A program made the translations under genes and the position numbers. Below the pieces are notes generated by a model. It worked only from the letters and a program-made list of their open reading frames with translations, was not told where the DNA came from and did no database searches. This document shows positions 53,952 through 63,199 of a stretch of 64,000 nucleotides of DNA, one piece after another. The stretch comes from JBCCQH01 sp039024435. Lineage in GTDB: Bacteria; Bacteroidota; Bacteroidia; J057; JADKCL01. The stretch lies in the NCBI GenBank assembly GCA_039024435.1, contig JBCCQH010000010.1, positions 30,275-94,274 of the forward strand, written 5' to 3'. Numbering within the stretch: the stretch's first letter is position 1; each line of letters begins with the position of its first letter.

Positions 53952-54827
53952 ATGAAGCGAGGCGAATTCATCAAAACCCTGGGGATGCTCGGTGCCGGCT
54001 GGACCCTTGTGCCCGGATCTGTAGATGCAACCGATTGGTCATCCGCCGAAGACAATAGAATGCCGGTGATGTTTGTCGGCCACGGCAGCCCCCTGAATGC
54101 CATCGCCGACAATGCTTATACCCAGGCGCTCACAGCGGTGAGCGGCCGCATTCCCCGTCCCAAAGCCATCCTGGTGATTTCGGCGCACTGGTTGACGCGG
54201 GGCAGCTACGTCACCGGAAATGCAGAGCCACCGACGATCCACGACTTTTACGGGTTCCCCGAGGAGCTTTACGCATTGCAGTATCCGGCTCCGGGGACGC
54301 CGGGGGCAGCCAAAATGACGATGGAGATGCTCAAAAAAGTCAATGGCATGGCCGATATGCGCCGTGGACTCGATCACGGCGCCTGGTCGGTGCTGCGGCA
54401 CCTGTACCCGAAAGCGGACATCCCGGTCTACGAACTGTCCATCGACCGGTCGAGCCGCCTGGAGGAGCAATATTTGATCGGACGCTTGGTCCGCGATCTC
54501 CGCGACAAAGGCATCCTGATCATCGGCAGTGGCAATCTTACCCACAATCTCGGCGAGATGGCGGAGGAGGTGGACGCTGAAGTTCCGCTGTGGGCGGAAG
54601 AATTTGATGCCAAAGTCGCAAATTTCCTCGTTCGGGGCGACCACAAGGCCCTTACCCAGTACGAATCTTGGGGCAAAATGTCCCGCCTCGCCCATCCGAG
54701 CAACGACCATTACTTGCCGCTGATCTACGTGACGGGAATGCTGCATGAAGGCGAAGCGGTTGAATTTTTTTACGAAGGTTTTGAGTACGGATGCATCAGC
54801 ATGCGGGGCCTGATCGCGGGCATATAA
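53952..54827 (+). CDS. DODA-type extradiol ring-cleavage dioxygenase, exported form
   Basis: A 291-residue member of the class III extradiol dioxygenase family (YgiD/4,5-DOPA dioxygenase). Metal ligands are visible in MFVGHGSPLNA (His), VISAHWLTRG (His) and later DHGAWSVLRHLYPKADIPVY, with GSGNLTHNLG and HPSNDHYLPL completing the site. The N-terminus KRGEFIKTLGMLGAGWTLVP looks like a signal or Tat-like segment (no RR pair), unusual for this normally cytosolic enzyme. Start ATG 53952. A terminator follows directly. Confidence 0.88.
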   Translation: MKRGEFIKTLGMLGAGWTLVPGSVDATDWSSAEDNRMPVMFVGHGSPLNAIADNAYTQALTAVSGRIPRPKAILVISAHWLTRGSYVTGNAEPPTIHDFYGFPEELYALQYPAPGTPGAAKMTMEMLKKVNGMADMRRGLDHGAWSVLRHLYPKADIPVYELSIDRSSRLEEQYLIGRLVRDLRDKGILIIGSGNLTHNLGEMAEEVDAEVPLWAEEFDAKVANFLVRGDHKALTQYESWGKMSRLAHPSNDHYLPLIYVTGMLHEGEAVEFFYEGFEYGCISMRGLIAGI

Positions 54828-54830
54828 AAA

Positions 54831-54865
54831 GAAAGGCAACCGGAGAGGTTACCTTTCAGTTTTTT
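54831..54865 (+). terminator. Intrinsic terminator after the dioxygenase gene
   Basis: GAAAGGCAACC-ggaga-GGTTACCTTTC forms a stem with one mismatch, followed by a run of six T (CAGTTTTTT), four bases after the stop codon. Confidence 0.85.
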
Positions 54866-55196
54866 GGCGGACTGGAACTGGCACTCCTGCCTGCCATTGC
54901 ATAGATATAGAGAACTCATCCATTGCCGAGGGTCGGGAGGGGAACGAAGCCCCACTCGCGGAAATCCATGGCAATTAAAAGATCTTGTTTCCGCTCACGC
55001 GGAGTATATTTTACCTCACCGTGGCGGTGCCTTTCCATTCCTCTCGCTCTATCAGTACAATCGCTTCACGAAAGTCAGAGCGTAGGCGGTGCCTTTTCTC
55101 GGGGCCGATGGCCCAGGATTCGGTGCGGTCAGTGTCGATGCGGAAAGGACGGGCCGCTCCGGATCGGGGTTTACAAATTCCGTTTCGGTACTCGGA
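54866..55196. other. Intergenic stretch between convergent genes
   Basis: About 330 bases after the dioxygenase terminator and before the stop of the methyltransferase gene. Short frames on the plus strand have no family resemblance. I see nothing I can name. Confidence 0.5.
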
Positions 55197-56150
55197 TTAA
55201 CCGACCGATTTGCGTTCGGAGACGTCCGGAGCGACTTCCGCGACCACCGGGGCGGCCACTTCGCGGGTCGGTTGCGTCGTCACCGGCGTGGTGATCGGCG
55301 CCCCAACTTTCTGTACCATCGCACAGAGAACCGGCTTGGGGAAGTATTTTCCAAAAGAGACCGTTTTCATGGCATCGATGGCCGCATAGCCGGTCGACAA
55401 AACCATATTCTTCAGCCGGCTCGAAGATTTCGAGGGCTTTTCACTTTCCCAGGACAACAGCGTAAATCCGTTGCGGTCCAGGATGCGATTGAGGGTGAAG
55501 GTGCTGAAATGGTTCAAGTGCACTGGCGGCGTGAAAAGCGACTTGAAACCAAAGAAAGCACGGCAACGCCAGCCTTCTTCAAATTTCACGTGGGGTACTT
55601 TTACGTAAAGAATGCCACCGGGCTTGAGCAGACGATTTAATTCACGCAGATCTTCGTTGGGATCAAAAATGTGTTCCAGCGTATTGCGGGTCACGATGAT
55701 GTCGAATGACTGGGAAGGGAAATTGGCGTCTTTGAGGAAGCCTTTGAAGATGGGGATATCCGGATAGGGCCCGTCAGTCGTCATCAGGTCAGAACCTTGG
55801 ACTTCGTAGCCCTGGTCTTTGGCGATCCGGAGAAAATCACCGCGTCCACAACCCATGTCCAGGATTTTTCCTTGGGGTTTGATCTTTTTAATTTGGCGAA
55901 TTAAACGCATCAGCGTCGGCCGCTCTACTTCCATTCCTTCGTACTCTTCTTGCTCGAAGGGATTCGTGTGAGCCGTGTAAATTTCTTCTACCTCCTCCGG
56001 CATCGGGCGCGGATTGACATAAACAAATCCGCACGCATTGCATTTTGCGTAAGTATAATCTTGCGGAAGCCAGTGATTTAATTCTACTTTATAAGCATCA
56101 TAATCACCGCTCCCACATGCAGAGCAGGGAACGAGTTCTCTCTGATTCAT
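55197..56150 (-). CDS. Class I SAM-dependent methyltransferase with N-terminal zinc ribbon
   Basis: A 317-residue methyltransferase. The N-terminus has CSACGSGDYD and CNACGFVYVNPRP, a four-Cys zinc ribbon. The Rossmann core has ILDMGCGRGDFLRIAKDQGY (SAM motif I), IIVTRNTLEHIFDPNEDLRE and LLKPGGILYVKVPHV. This layout (C-x2-C ... C-x2-C, then Methyltransf_23) is typical of sugar or glycan methyltransferases in polysaccharide clusters. The C-terminal 35 residues are Thr/Pro/Val-rich and probably unstructured. Start ATG 56150. Confidence 0.9.
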   Translation of the reverse strand: MNQRELVPCSACGSGDYDAYKVELNHWLPQDYTYAKCNACGFVYVNPRPMPEEVEEIYTAHTNPFEQEEYEGMEVERPTLMRLIRQIKKIKPQGKILDMGCGRGDFLRIAKDQGYEVQGSDLMTTDGPYPDIPIFKGFLKDANFPSQSFDIIVTRNTLEHIFDPNEDLRELNRLLKPGGILYVKVPHVKFEEGWRCRAFFGFKSLFTPPVHLNHFSTFTLNRILDRNGFTLLSWESEKPSKSSSRLKNMVLSTGYAAIDAMKTVSFGKYFPKPVLCAMVQKVGAPITTPVTTQPTREVAAPVVAEVAPDVSERKSVG

Positions 56151-57034
56151 AACGTTTGAACAGTTACGTAGCTTCACAGACCCACCGCACTAAACTCTTT
56201 GCTAAGAGAGCATTTACGATGAAGAATGTTTTGTCAAAAAATTATTTTAAACTTTAATCTATCTCTATGCAAGACTATCTCGGCTGAGTTGGTCGTTACA
56301 AGCTCCCCAAAGGGAGAAAAAAATTGTGTTCAGTCTGCCAGGACCGAACACTGCAAAAATGATAGTCTTTTGCTAAAGTTTATACACAGGTTATGAACAG
56401 AGATGATATCCCTATGAAAGGTTTTTCCGCAATCCCAACTAAGTTTCTTATTTGGCAAAAACCATCCTTTTCTCTCAAACATCAAATTGCCCTACCCCGC
56501 ATTTCCGCCAACAAATTCTGCATAAGCGCTGATTGACATGCCATTAACAAATTTTCCGAACTACACCAGCAATCGGTCAATGATCAAAAAGGATTGATTT
56601 TTGACATAAGTATTACATGGCTTTATTTGCTTTTCTTCACTTTTGTTGCCGAGACAATACCTGTGACGCGAAAATCACGTGTAATTTTCGGAGTGAGTTT
56701 TAAGCAAAAAGACCATCAGGTGACCTGAGTCACGGTAAAAACACAGATGAAAACCGTCGTGGTGGGTGATTGCCCACAAAGGAAAACTGAGGTTTTCCCA
56801 TCTTCAAGAATTAAAATACAATTCTTTTCGATTCGACTCAAGTTTCCCGTAAAAAATTGATCTGTCCGTCTTCCAGCGCCCAAACGCGACTCCTCCGATG
56901 CACAGCCGCCCGCCATCGCGGTTGCCGTGCCGTTGCCGAAAGCAAAGCGGGCGGCGATTTTCCCATTGACCCAATCAAATAGGGAAATTCGCCGCCCGCG
57001 CGGGCCATTTTGCCGCCCAAACCAACGCCATGCG
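56151..57034. other. AT-rich intergenic region
   Basis: An 884-base gap with lower GC than its surroundings. The only frame over 60 codons (56716-56916, minus) has no homology-like motif. A long imperfect hairpin occupies its right end (56947-56999). I see no RNA gene or repeat that I recognise. Confidence 0.55.
56947..56999 (-). terminator. Long hairpin (18-bp stem, one mismatch) after the T9SS gene
   Basis: Arms GCGGGCGGCGATTTTCCC and GGGAAATTCGCCGCCCGC are complementary except at one position, with a 17-base loop. It lies 36 bases beyond the stop of the minus-strand BNR-repeat gene, so it probably ends or stabilises that transcript. No T run follows. Confidence 0.65.
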
Positions 57035-59545
57035 CTACTGTTTGGCGAAGCGAACCGTATTTATGTGCTCACCTTGAGTGGTGCGCAGAAAATACACACC
57101 GTTTGCCAGCTCGGAGACGTCGATGCTGCCCCCCGAATAGGGTGCCACGTACAATTTGCGCCCCGCCCCATCAATGATCTCTACGGTGGTCTCCGCTCCG
57201 CCCACTGGCCGCCAATTTCCCAGGCGCAATGCGGTGCTCGTCGGATTCGGATAGAGCGTCCAGGTTGCCGCCGGAGTGGCTTCTCGGCTGACCAGCACGG
57301 GGAAGTTCGCGGACCAGATCCCGCGCCCGTGGGTAAAGGCATACACGGCCAAATCGCTGGGCCGGATCTTCACCGTGAACACCGGGACATTCGGAATGGC
57401 ATCTTCCAGTACCCAATTCGTCCCCCCATTGGTCGTGCTGTACAAACCGTAATCGGTCGCCGCAAGCAGAGCCGAATCGGGTGAATTGGGGTGCATCGCA
57501 ACCCAGTTCACCGGGAGACTGGCCGGGAGGTCCCCGCTGATCGGGATCCAGTTCGGGTTTGGGCTGTCCGCATCCTCGATCCGCCAGATCCGGGGCTGGG
57601 GATTTACCGTCGTAAAGGTCACCAGCACCGTCGACGCATCCGTCGGATGGACCTGGATGCAAGCCATAAAATCGCCCGTGACACTGCCCGGGGCGGTACT
57701 GCGCAGGTCCACTTCGTTGCCCGCAACCGCTGTCGCCGCATTGTCGATCCGGTAAAACATCGCGGAAGATCCCCCGACGTAGACCGTAGGATTGGCATCG
57801 TGCGAAATCCCAACACAGAAACTGCTCGTGCCATTGGTCCCGATGTTGCTCGTGATCGGTTCCCAACTGCCGGCATCGTTGGTGGTGCGCCAAAGCCGAC
57901 GGCGGGTCGGATAGTACAACTGTGAGCCATCTACCGGATTGATATCGTAGGGATTGATGAACCAAGCACCGTCGTCAATGGAGCCGTCACTGTTGCCATC
58001 CAATTGTCCCACTACATTGGTGAAATTGGGATTGGTGGTCAAGGCATTGGTCGTCTTGCGGATCTGCCCATTCTGAAAAGAAGCGTAGGCGATGTTGGGA
58101 TTTTGCTGGTTGACCGCACAGTACGAGCCATCCCCACCCATGACCTTGTCAAAATTCGTGTTGCCGGCCCGGCTCACATGGGTGCCGTTGTCCTGGGTGC
58201 CTCCCATGATATCGTCCTGGGGAAATACGGCTCCGGCATAGAACTGCGTGGTGACGTAGCCGTCGTTGAGGTCCAGCCCATTGCCATTCATAAAGGGCGT
58301 GGAATATTGCCATACCCCACCATCGTTCCCGATGTAGACAAGCTGGGGATTGTCCCGGTCAAATGCCGCCGAGTGGTAGTCCACGTGGCTATTTCCCGAG
58401 GGCGCCCAGTTGTCCCCGCCATCCGAAGTGTGGGCGATCTGCTGGCCAGCCGCAATTACAAAGTCAGGATTGTTGGGCTGCACCGCCAACAACAAACAGT
58501 ACCAGGGGAAACTGAAATTGATCGTGTTTTCCGGATCTGATCCGGTAGGAGCCCAGGTTTGCCCCTGATCGGTCGATTTCCAGGTCCCGATGATCGACGA
58601 ACCGTTGCTGGACTCAAAGGCGGAATACACCACGTTGGGGAAGCTGTCGCAATACGCAATTTCCACCCGCCGAAATCCGCTTCCGGGCAGGCCATTGCTC
58701 ACTTGAGTGAAACTCCCCGGGGTACCATCGGGCGAATAAAAAATTCCTTGGGTCCGCACCCCGATCAGGACCGAGCTGTCCGAAAAGACCTCAACGTCGG
58801 AGACTTCCATGCCGTTGGTCATACCGAAGGCCTGGGTAAACGTGGCCCCACCATCGGTCGAGCGCTGCAATCCGCCGGTGCGCGTGGCGACGTACAGCAG
58901 GCCGGGCTCCACCGGCGATACCTGGACCCGCCAGGTAGAATTGAAAGTGCTGGAAGTTGTTGCCGGTAGTTGGTTGAAAGTCGCTCCCCCGTCGGTCGAT
59001 TTGAAGACGCCGGCGCCGGAGATGCCCGCACTGTTTCCCCGGACCTCGCCGGTGCTGAAGTAGATTTCGTTGGGCTGGTTGGGGTCCTGGCTCAGGTAGG
59101 TCACCGCGAGACTTTGCGCCTGGTCATTGATCGCGGTCCAGGTGACGCCGCGGTCGGTACTGCTCCAAATTCCGCCCGAGATGCCACCGGCCAGCAAGTG
59201 ATCGTGATCGGCTACATCGACGATCAGCGCCCGGGTGCGCCCGCCGACGTTGAAGGGGCCCAGCTCGACGACATTTGTGAGCTCACCGGCGGCGGTTTTT
59301 TGGTTGCCCCAGCGCTGGGATTCCGCGAGGTAGATGTCTTTGAGGTAGTCTTCCGGGACAATACCCGCGGCGTTTTTTCGCATTTCGGTCCACTGAGAAA
59401 ACCAGCCGGGATGTCCCGGACCACCGTCTTCCTCTTCACCGACCCCAGCAACGGGGGTCGTGGACGAGGTGAGTTCCGGACGAATCAGGACGACAGCGGC
59501 GAGCAAAGCAACGACAAGGAGAAGGCGAGAGAATAAATTGTTCAT
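57035..59545 (-). CDS. Secreted BNR/sortilin-type beta-propeller protein with T9SS sorting domain
   Basis: An 836-residue exported protein. The signal peptide MNNLFSRLLLVVALLAAVVL is followed by repeats with the BNR/Asp-box look (STDRGVTW, STDGGATF twice, STDQGQTW, SDGGDNW, TTNGGTNW) typical of VPS10/sortilin-like or sialidase-type propellers. The last ~85 residues carry a T9SS type A sorting domain: WTLYPNPTSTALRL ... SGGSIDVSELANGVYFLRT. It should therefore be secreted and attached at the cell surface. No catalytic acid pair was identified, so adhesion or glycan binding is as likely as hydrolysis. ATG 59545 places the signal peptide first; 24 upstream residues look spurious. Confidence 0.92.
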   Translation of the reverse strand: MNNLFSRLLLVVALLAAVVLIRPELTSSTTPVAGVGEEEDGGPGHPGWFSQWTEMRKNAAGIVPEDYLKDIYLAESQRWGNQKTAAGELTNVVELGPFNVGGRTRALIVDVADHDHLLAGGISGGIWSSTDRGVTWTAINDQAQSLAVTYLSQDPNQPNEIYFSTGEVRGNSAGISGAGVFKSTDGGATFNQLPATTSSTFNSTWRVQVSPVEPGLLYVATRTGGLQRSTDGGATFTQAFGMTNGMEVSDVEVFSDSSVLIGVRTQGIFYSPDGTPGSFTQVSNGLPGSGFRRVEIAYCDSFPNVVYSAFESSNGSSIIGTWKSTDQGQTWAPTGSDPENTINFSFPWYCLLLAVQPNNPDFVIAAGQQIAHTSDGGDNWAPSGNSHVDYHSAAFDRDNPQLVYIGNDGGVWQYSTPFMNGNGLDLNDGYVTTQFYAGAVFPQDDIMGGTQDNGTHVSRAGNTNFDKVMGGDGSYCAVNQQNPNIAYASFQNGQIRKTTNALTTNPNFTNVVGQLDGNSDGSIDDGAWFINPYDINPVDGSQLYYPTRRRLWRTTNDAGSWEPITSNIGTNGTSSFCVGISHDANPTVYVGGSSAMFYRIDNAATAVAGNEVDLRSTAPGSVTGDFMACIQVHPTDASTVLVTFTTVNPQPRIWRIEDADSPNPNWIPISGDLPASLPVNWVAMHPNSPDSALLAATDYGLYSTTNGGTNWVLEDAIPNVPVFTVKIRPSDLAVYAFTHGRGIWSANFPVLVSREATPAATWTLYPNPTSTALRLGNWRPVGGAETTVEIIDGAGRKLYVAPYSGGSIDVSELANGVYFLRTTQGEHINTVRFAKQ

Positions 59546-59818
59546 GATTGGGCGTCGGGTTACCGGGAATAGCTTGGGGACAATATACATTGCATCCCGC
59601 GATCTCCGACGACGCACGAACGACGTTCACACAAGCGCGCAATTTATTCCCCGACGGCCCGCACCAAGGGCTTTTGTATCGCGGAGTTACTGGGCGGGCA
59701 GGGCCCTCTCTTCCGGTGCGCGTTTCAATCCTTGATCACGTCTGGGGTCGGATTCACGGCAGCTCAAACTGGGTCCACCCGCTGCGGTAGGGGAAGCGAC
59801 GCTCCCCCGGCAAAATCA

Positions 59819-61660
59819 TCAAGCTCCTCCCACGCCACTTTGGCCGGCGTCCGAGGAGACATCTGATCCGCGCAATTTCCGTTCGTCGCGCGTCTTTTTC
59901 TGCCGGTTGACGCGTTCCTCGTAGCCGATGAGGAATTCCTCCATCGCCCGCTCATAGTTCCCTTCCGAATGGGGGTAGGTCGGGGAATTGCCCCGCTTTT
60001 CCGGGAAGGTTTCGATCTGCAAGGTTTGGGTCGGGAAGGCAAACTGCACCCCGAGGCGCTGAGCCAGCCGCATCACCGCGAGCAGAAATTCCTGCCGCGC
60101 CTCCAGTTCCTGGGTCCAGGTCGGCACTTCAAAGAAGATGTATACCAAGATTTGCAGATTGAAATCGCCCATCTCATTGAAGTGGACCTCAAAGGCGTCC
60201 TTGCGTGTATGCGGATGGGTGCGCACAATCTCCCGGATGCCGCGGACGTAGGTCTCGATCAGGTGCGGCGGGGTGTCGTAGGTTACCCCAATTCGGGTGA
60301 CAAACCGGCGAAAAATCCGCGCGCCCATGTTGTTGATCGCCGTTGAGGCAATGTTGCCGTTGGGAATGGAAATGAGTGAATTTGCAAAGGTCCGAATCCG
60401 GGTTGACCGGACACTGACCTCCTCGACCACTCCTTCGTGACCGTCGATAATGACCCAGTCGCCGATTTGGAAAGGCCGGTCCACAAAAATGAGCAGGGAG
60501 CCAAACAGGTTTTTCACTGTGTCTTGCGCCGCCAGGGCCAGGGCCAGCGATCCAAAGGCCACCCCACCGATCAGCGCGGTGATGTTGATCCGCAACATGT
60601 CCAGCACAAAAATGATGAATAAGATCACCACGATGCCTTTAAACAGGTTGCGCAACAGGGGGATCAACTGGTCGTCCAGGGTGCTTTCGGTTTTTTCCGC
60701 CCGCCGGGAGAAAAATGCCATCGCGACATTGACCACCTGCAAAGCGATCAGCATGTAAAACACCGGAATCATAATCCGGTAGGCCAGGAAGATCCATTTG
60801 TTCAGGTTGATCGGCAATTGCAGCACCGGGGTCAGGAACATCAGGATGTAAAACAGGATCAGCAAACTGATGGGCCGGGCGATCTTAGAGAAAAACTCCT
60901 GGGTGGCATCGCTGCGCACCAGGCGCTTCAGCACCCGCTCCAGCACCAGACGAATCGCTAGGGTCAGCAACCGGTGGATGACAATCGCCACGAGCAGGAA
61001 CAGCACCAGCCCCAGGTATTGCCACAGTTCCAACCCCAGCACCTTGGTCCGCGACCAATCCGGCAGCCATTCCAAGGTGCCAAACGGATAGATGGCTGCG
61101 TGCAGATCCGCAATGGACCGCGCCGTCGTACCCGAATAGAGCCAGCGGTCCCCCCGCTTGTACAGAAAGATATCCGGCACGTCCGGCACGAGTAAATATT
61201 TGTGCAAACCCGAAGCCGAATCGAGGTAATTCGGATCTTTCGGTATGATGTCCAGATCGATGAAATAGCCCGATCCGTCGAGGTATTCTTTGAGTTGAAT
61301 CGCCGTCCGAATCGATTCTTTGCTGCCCGGATCGCGCACGTAGAGGGCCAGCGCCGCCGAATCGGGGTGATAGCTCTCCTCCTGCAAGAAATACAGGTGG
61401 GTCAGCACCGTGTGGTACGGCGTACTCAAATTAAAGGTCACGAGCCCATCGTCGACGTACGCAGCTTCGACGGCGGCCACAGCCGAATCACTCTCGGGCA
61501 CCGTGGTATCCACCACGGGATCGGGAACGGTGCCGAGGCTATCGCGCGCAGCGAGTGAATCTTGGGGCGGGGTTGGGAGCGAATCCTGCGCCCAAAGTCC
61601 AGAAGCGCCTCCCCATGCGATCAGTAGCGCCAACAACCTGATTTTCCAATGTCTTTCCAT
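59819..61660 (-). CDS. MscS-family mechanosensitive channel
   Basis: A 613-residue membrane channel. The signal peptide MERHWKIRLLALLIAWGGAS ends near LWAQD. A periplasmic domain of about 200 residues follows, then several membrane helices and the MscS core with GGVAFGSLALALAAQDTVKN, FGSLLIFVDRPFQIGDWVII and IRTFANSLISIPNGNIASTA. The C-terminal cytosolic part is extended, with a basic tail (EERVNRQKKTRDERKLRG). Such large MscS proteins open upon hypo-osmotic tension. It is a single gene, with 273 bases to the T9SS gene downstream. Confidence 0.93.
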   Translation of the reverse strand: MERHWKIRLLALLIAWGGASGLWAQDSLPTPPQDSLAARDSLGTVPDPVVDTTVPESDSAVAAVEAAYVDDGLVTFNLSTPYHTVLTHLYFLQEESYHPDSAALALYVRDPGSKESIRTAIQLKEYLDGSGYFIDLDIIPKDPNYLDSASGLHKYLLVPDVPDIFLYKRGDRWLYSGTTARSIADLHAAIYPFGTLEWLPDWSRTKVLGLELWQYLGLVLFLLVAIVIHRLLTLAIRLVLERVLKRLVRSDATQEFFSKIARPISLLILFYILMFLTPVLQLPINLNKWIFLAYRIMIPVFYMLIALQVVNVAMAFFSRRAEKTESTLDDQLIPLLRNLFKGIVVILFIIFVLDMLRINITALIGGVAFGSLALALAAQDTVKNLFGSLLIFVDRPFQIGDWVIIDGHEGVVEEVSVRSTRIRTFANSLISIPNGNIASTAINNMGARIFRRFVTRIGVTYDTPPHLIETYVRGIREIVRTHPHTRKDAFEVHFNEMGDFNLQILVYIFFEVPTWTQELEARQEFLLAVMRLAQRLGVQFAFPTQTLQIETFPEKRGNSPTYPHSEGNYERAMEEFLIGYEERVNRQKKTRDERKLRGSDVSSDAGQSGVGGA

Positions 61661-61878
61661 GCCTGGCTGAAATTTGCCGCAAAAATAGCGGTTTTCTCAC
61701 CAAAGGGGAAATCAGAATTGTTTTTCTCGCCGAATCGTTGGGGCGATTTGCCCAAGTGGGGACGGCGGCTGGTGCTGGTTGATCACCATTCGGCAAATTA
61801 AATCCGCAACGCGCTATGGAATTTGCCCATTCCCCGCATCTCGATACCGGAACCACTCAGTAACAAAACGATCTCGAC

Positions 61879-62736
61879 TTGAAAACAAACTGCACTCCTC
61901 CGTCCCCGCGACGCCGCTCCCGCACCGACCAGATTTTGCTCCCGCTTCTGGTATTGGCTTCAGTGGCGGTATTGATCGTTGCCTGTACCCGCGTACGCCC
62001 CCCCGCAGCCGAGCCGGTAACTTCTCGCTCCTTTGCGGAACCTTCTCACCGTGTCCACTCACACAGTGCATCCGCCGGAGCCGCTTCCCACCTGCCCTCT
62101 TACGCCATTGATCGTTCCTGGCCCGCGGTTCCCGAAGAAATGGCCGGCGGCATCGATGCGGCGCTCAACTGGGAAAATGGTGCCTACTCCTGGTTTCGTG
62201 GGCACCACCTGTCCACCCTCCACCTGCAAGCCGGTCCCCAAGCCACCGCCGAGTTGCAACGCATCGGCAGCCAAGGCCAGCGGCAAAATGAATTCTGGCC
62301 GGGCCTCGACGCGCCGGAAATCACCCAAATCGACGCGGCCCTGTTCTGGGACGCCCACACGGCTTATGTATTTCACGGCACTACCTATTCGGAACTGGAT
62401 CTACAGCGGAAGCAATTTCGGGCGCCCGTCCCCATCGATCAGCCCACGGACAGCAATCCTTGGCGCAACCTGCCGGAAGCATTTTCCCGGGACCTCGACG
62501 CGGTGGTCAACGATGGCCTGGGCAATATCTTGCTGTTCAAAGGCTCCGCCTTTATCCGCTACGATCAATACCTGCAGCGCGTGGTCGAGGGCCCCGTCCG
62601 GATCGCCGAACAATGGGACGGATTGCCCCAGGTATTTCACGCCGGAGTCGATGCCGCGATGCGCCGCGGCCGGGGCAAAGTCACCCTGTTCCGCGACGGG
62701 CTCAATGTCGAGGTGACGACCTCGGAGGCGCTTTAG
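61879..62736 (+). CDS. Hemopexin-repeat lipoprotein
   Basis: A 285-residue protein starting with TTG (no ATG fits). The N-terminal hydrophobic segment LLPLLVLASVAVLIVAC ends in a lipobox-like VAC. The mature part consists of hemopexin-type repeats of about 45-50 residues: SWPAVPEEMAGGIDAALNWE, FWPGLDAPEITQIDAALFWD, PWRNLPEAFSRDLDAVVNDG and WDGLPQVFHAGVDAAMRRGR. Each has the W-x-L/G-(L)-P...(I/V)DAA pattern and a following F/Y-x-G-x-x-Y strand (YVFHGTTYSELDLQ, LLFKGSAFIRYDQ). Hemopexin propellers bind haem or protein surfaces and are uncommon in bacteria. Confidence 0.75.
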   Translation: MKTNCTPPSPRRRSRTDQILLPLLVLASVAVLIVACTRVRPPAAEPVTSRSFAEPSHRVHSHSASAGAASHLPSYAIDRSWPAVPEEMAGGIDAALNWENGAYSWFRGHHLSTLHLQAGPQATAELQRIGSQGQRQNEFWPGLDAPEITQIDAALFWDAHTAYVFHGTTYSELDLQRKQFRAPVPIDQPTDSNPWRNLPEAFSRDLDAVVNDGLGNILLFKGSAFIRYDQYLQRVVEGPVRIAEQWDGLPQVFHAGVDAAMRRGRGKVTLFRDGLNVEVTTSEAL

Positions 62737-62743
62737 TCTGCTT

Positions 62744-63199
62744 TTACTCCCAGGCAAAGAATTTTCTGACCTGCGCGGCGGAGACGTTGATCGGATCGAT
62801 GAACGTATTCGGGAACGCAGCGGCAGTTTGCCGCAAACTGGGATTTGTCAAAGGAATGGTACTTTGGCCGAGAACGGCAATGGCGGCGACGTGCCAGCCG
62901 CGGGCCAAAAAATCATCGAGGTAGGTTTGGGCATCGGGAAAGGAAGCGGGATCGTCCAACTGACTTTGGGGCCAAAGTGAAAACAGCACATTGCGCACCG
63001 CTTTCTCATTCACTTCATCCACGTATTCGGCGGGGGTGGTCCGCGACTCCTGAAGCGAACTGACCCGCACGTAAAGCCGGAGGTTGTCTCCCGAAAGGGT
63101 TCGGATCTCTCGGATATTCCGGTTAAAACAGCCGGTCAGCGCCCGGCAGATGGAAGATTTGCGCGTATTGGATCCACCGATCATGACATAAGCATTCAT
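62744..63199 (-). CDS. Small P-loop-like protein of unknown function
   Basis: A 151-residue protein starting MNAYVMIGGSNTRKSSICRA. Residues 7-15 read GGSNTRKSS, close to a Walker A loop (GxxxxGKS/T) with Arg instead of Gly before the Lys. The remainder, with FDPINVSAAQVRKFFAWE-like segments (ending IDPINVSAAQVRKFFAWE), shows no Walker B that I can identify with confidence. It is divergent from the SH3-like gene and preceded by a perfect 8-1-8 palindrome. The family is not recognised; a nucleotide-binding role is an inference from one motif. Confidence 0.6.
   Translation of the reverse strand: MNAYVMIGGSNTRKSSICRALTGCFNRNIREIRTLSGDNLRLYVRVSSLQESRTTPAEYVDEVNEKAVRNVLFSLWPQSQLDDPASFPDAQTYLDDFLARGWHVAAIAVLGQSTIPLTNPSLRQTAAAFPNTFIDPINVSAAQVRKFFAWE

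Noticed and set aside
54864..55294. Overlapping plus-strand frames after the dioxygenase terminator
   Set aside because: They partly overlap the methyltransferase gene in antisense and have no motif.
56716..56916. 66-codon minus-strand frame in the AT-rich gap
   Set aside because: Too short, no start context, no recognisable family.
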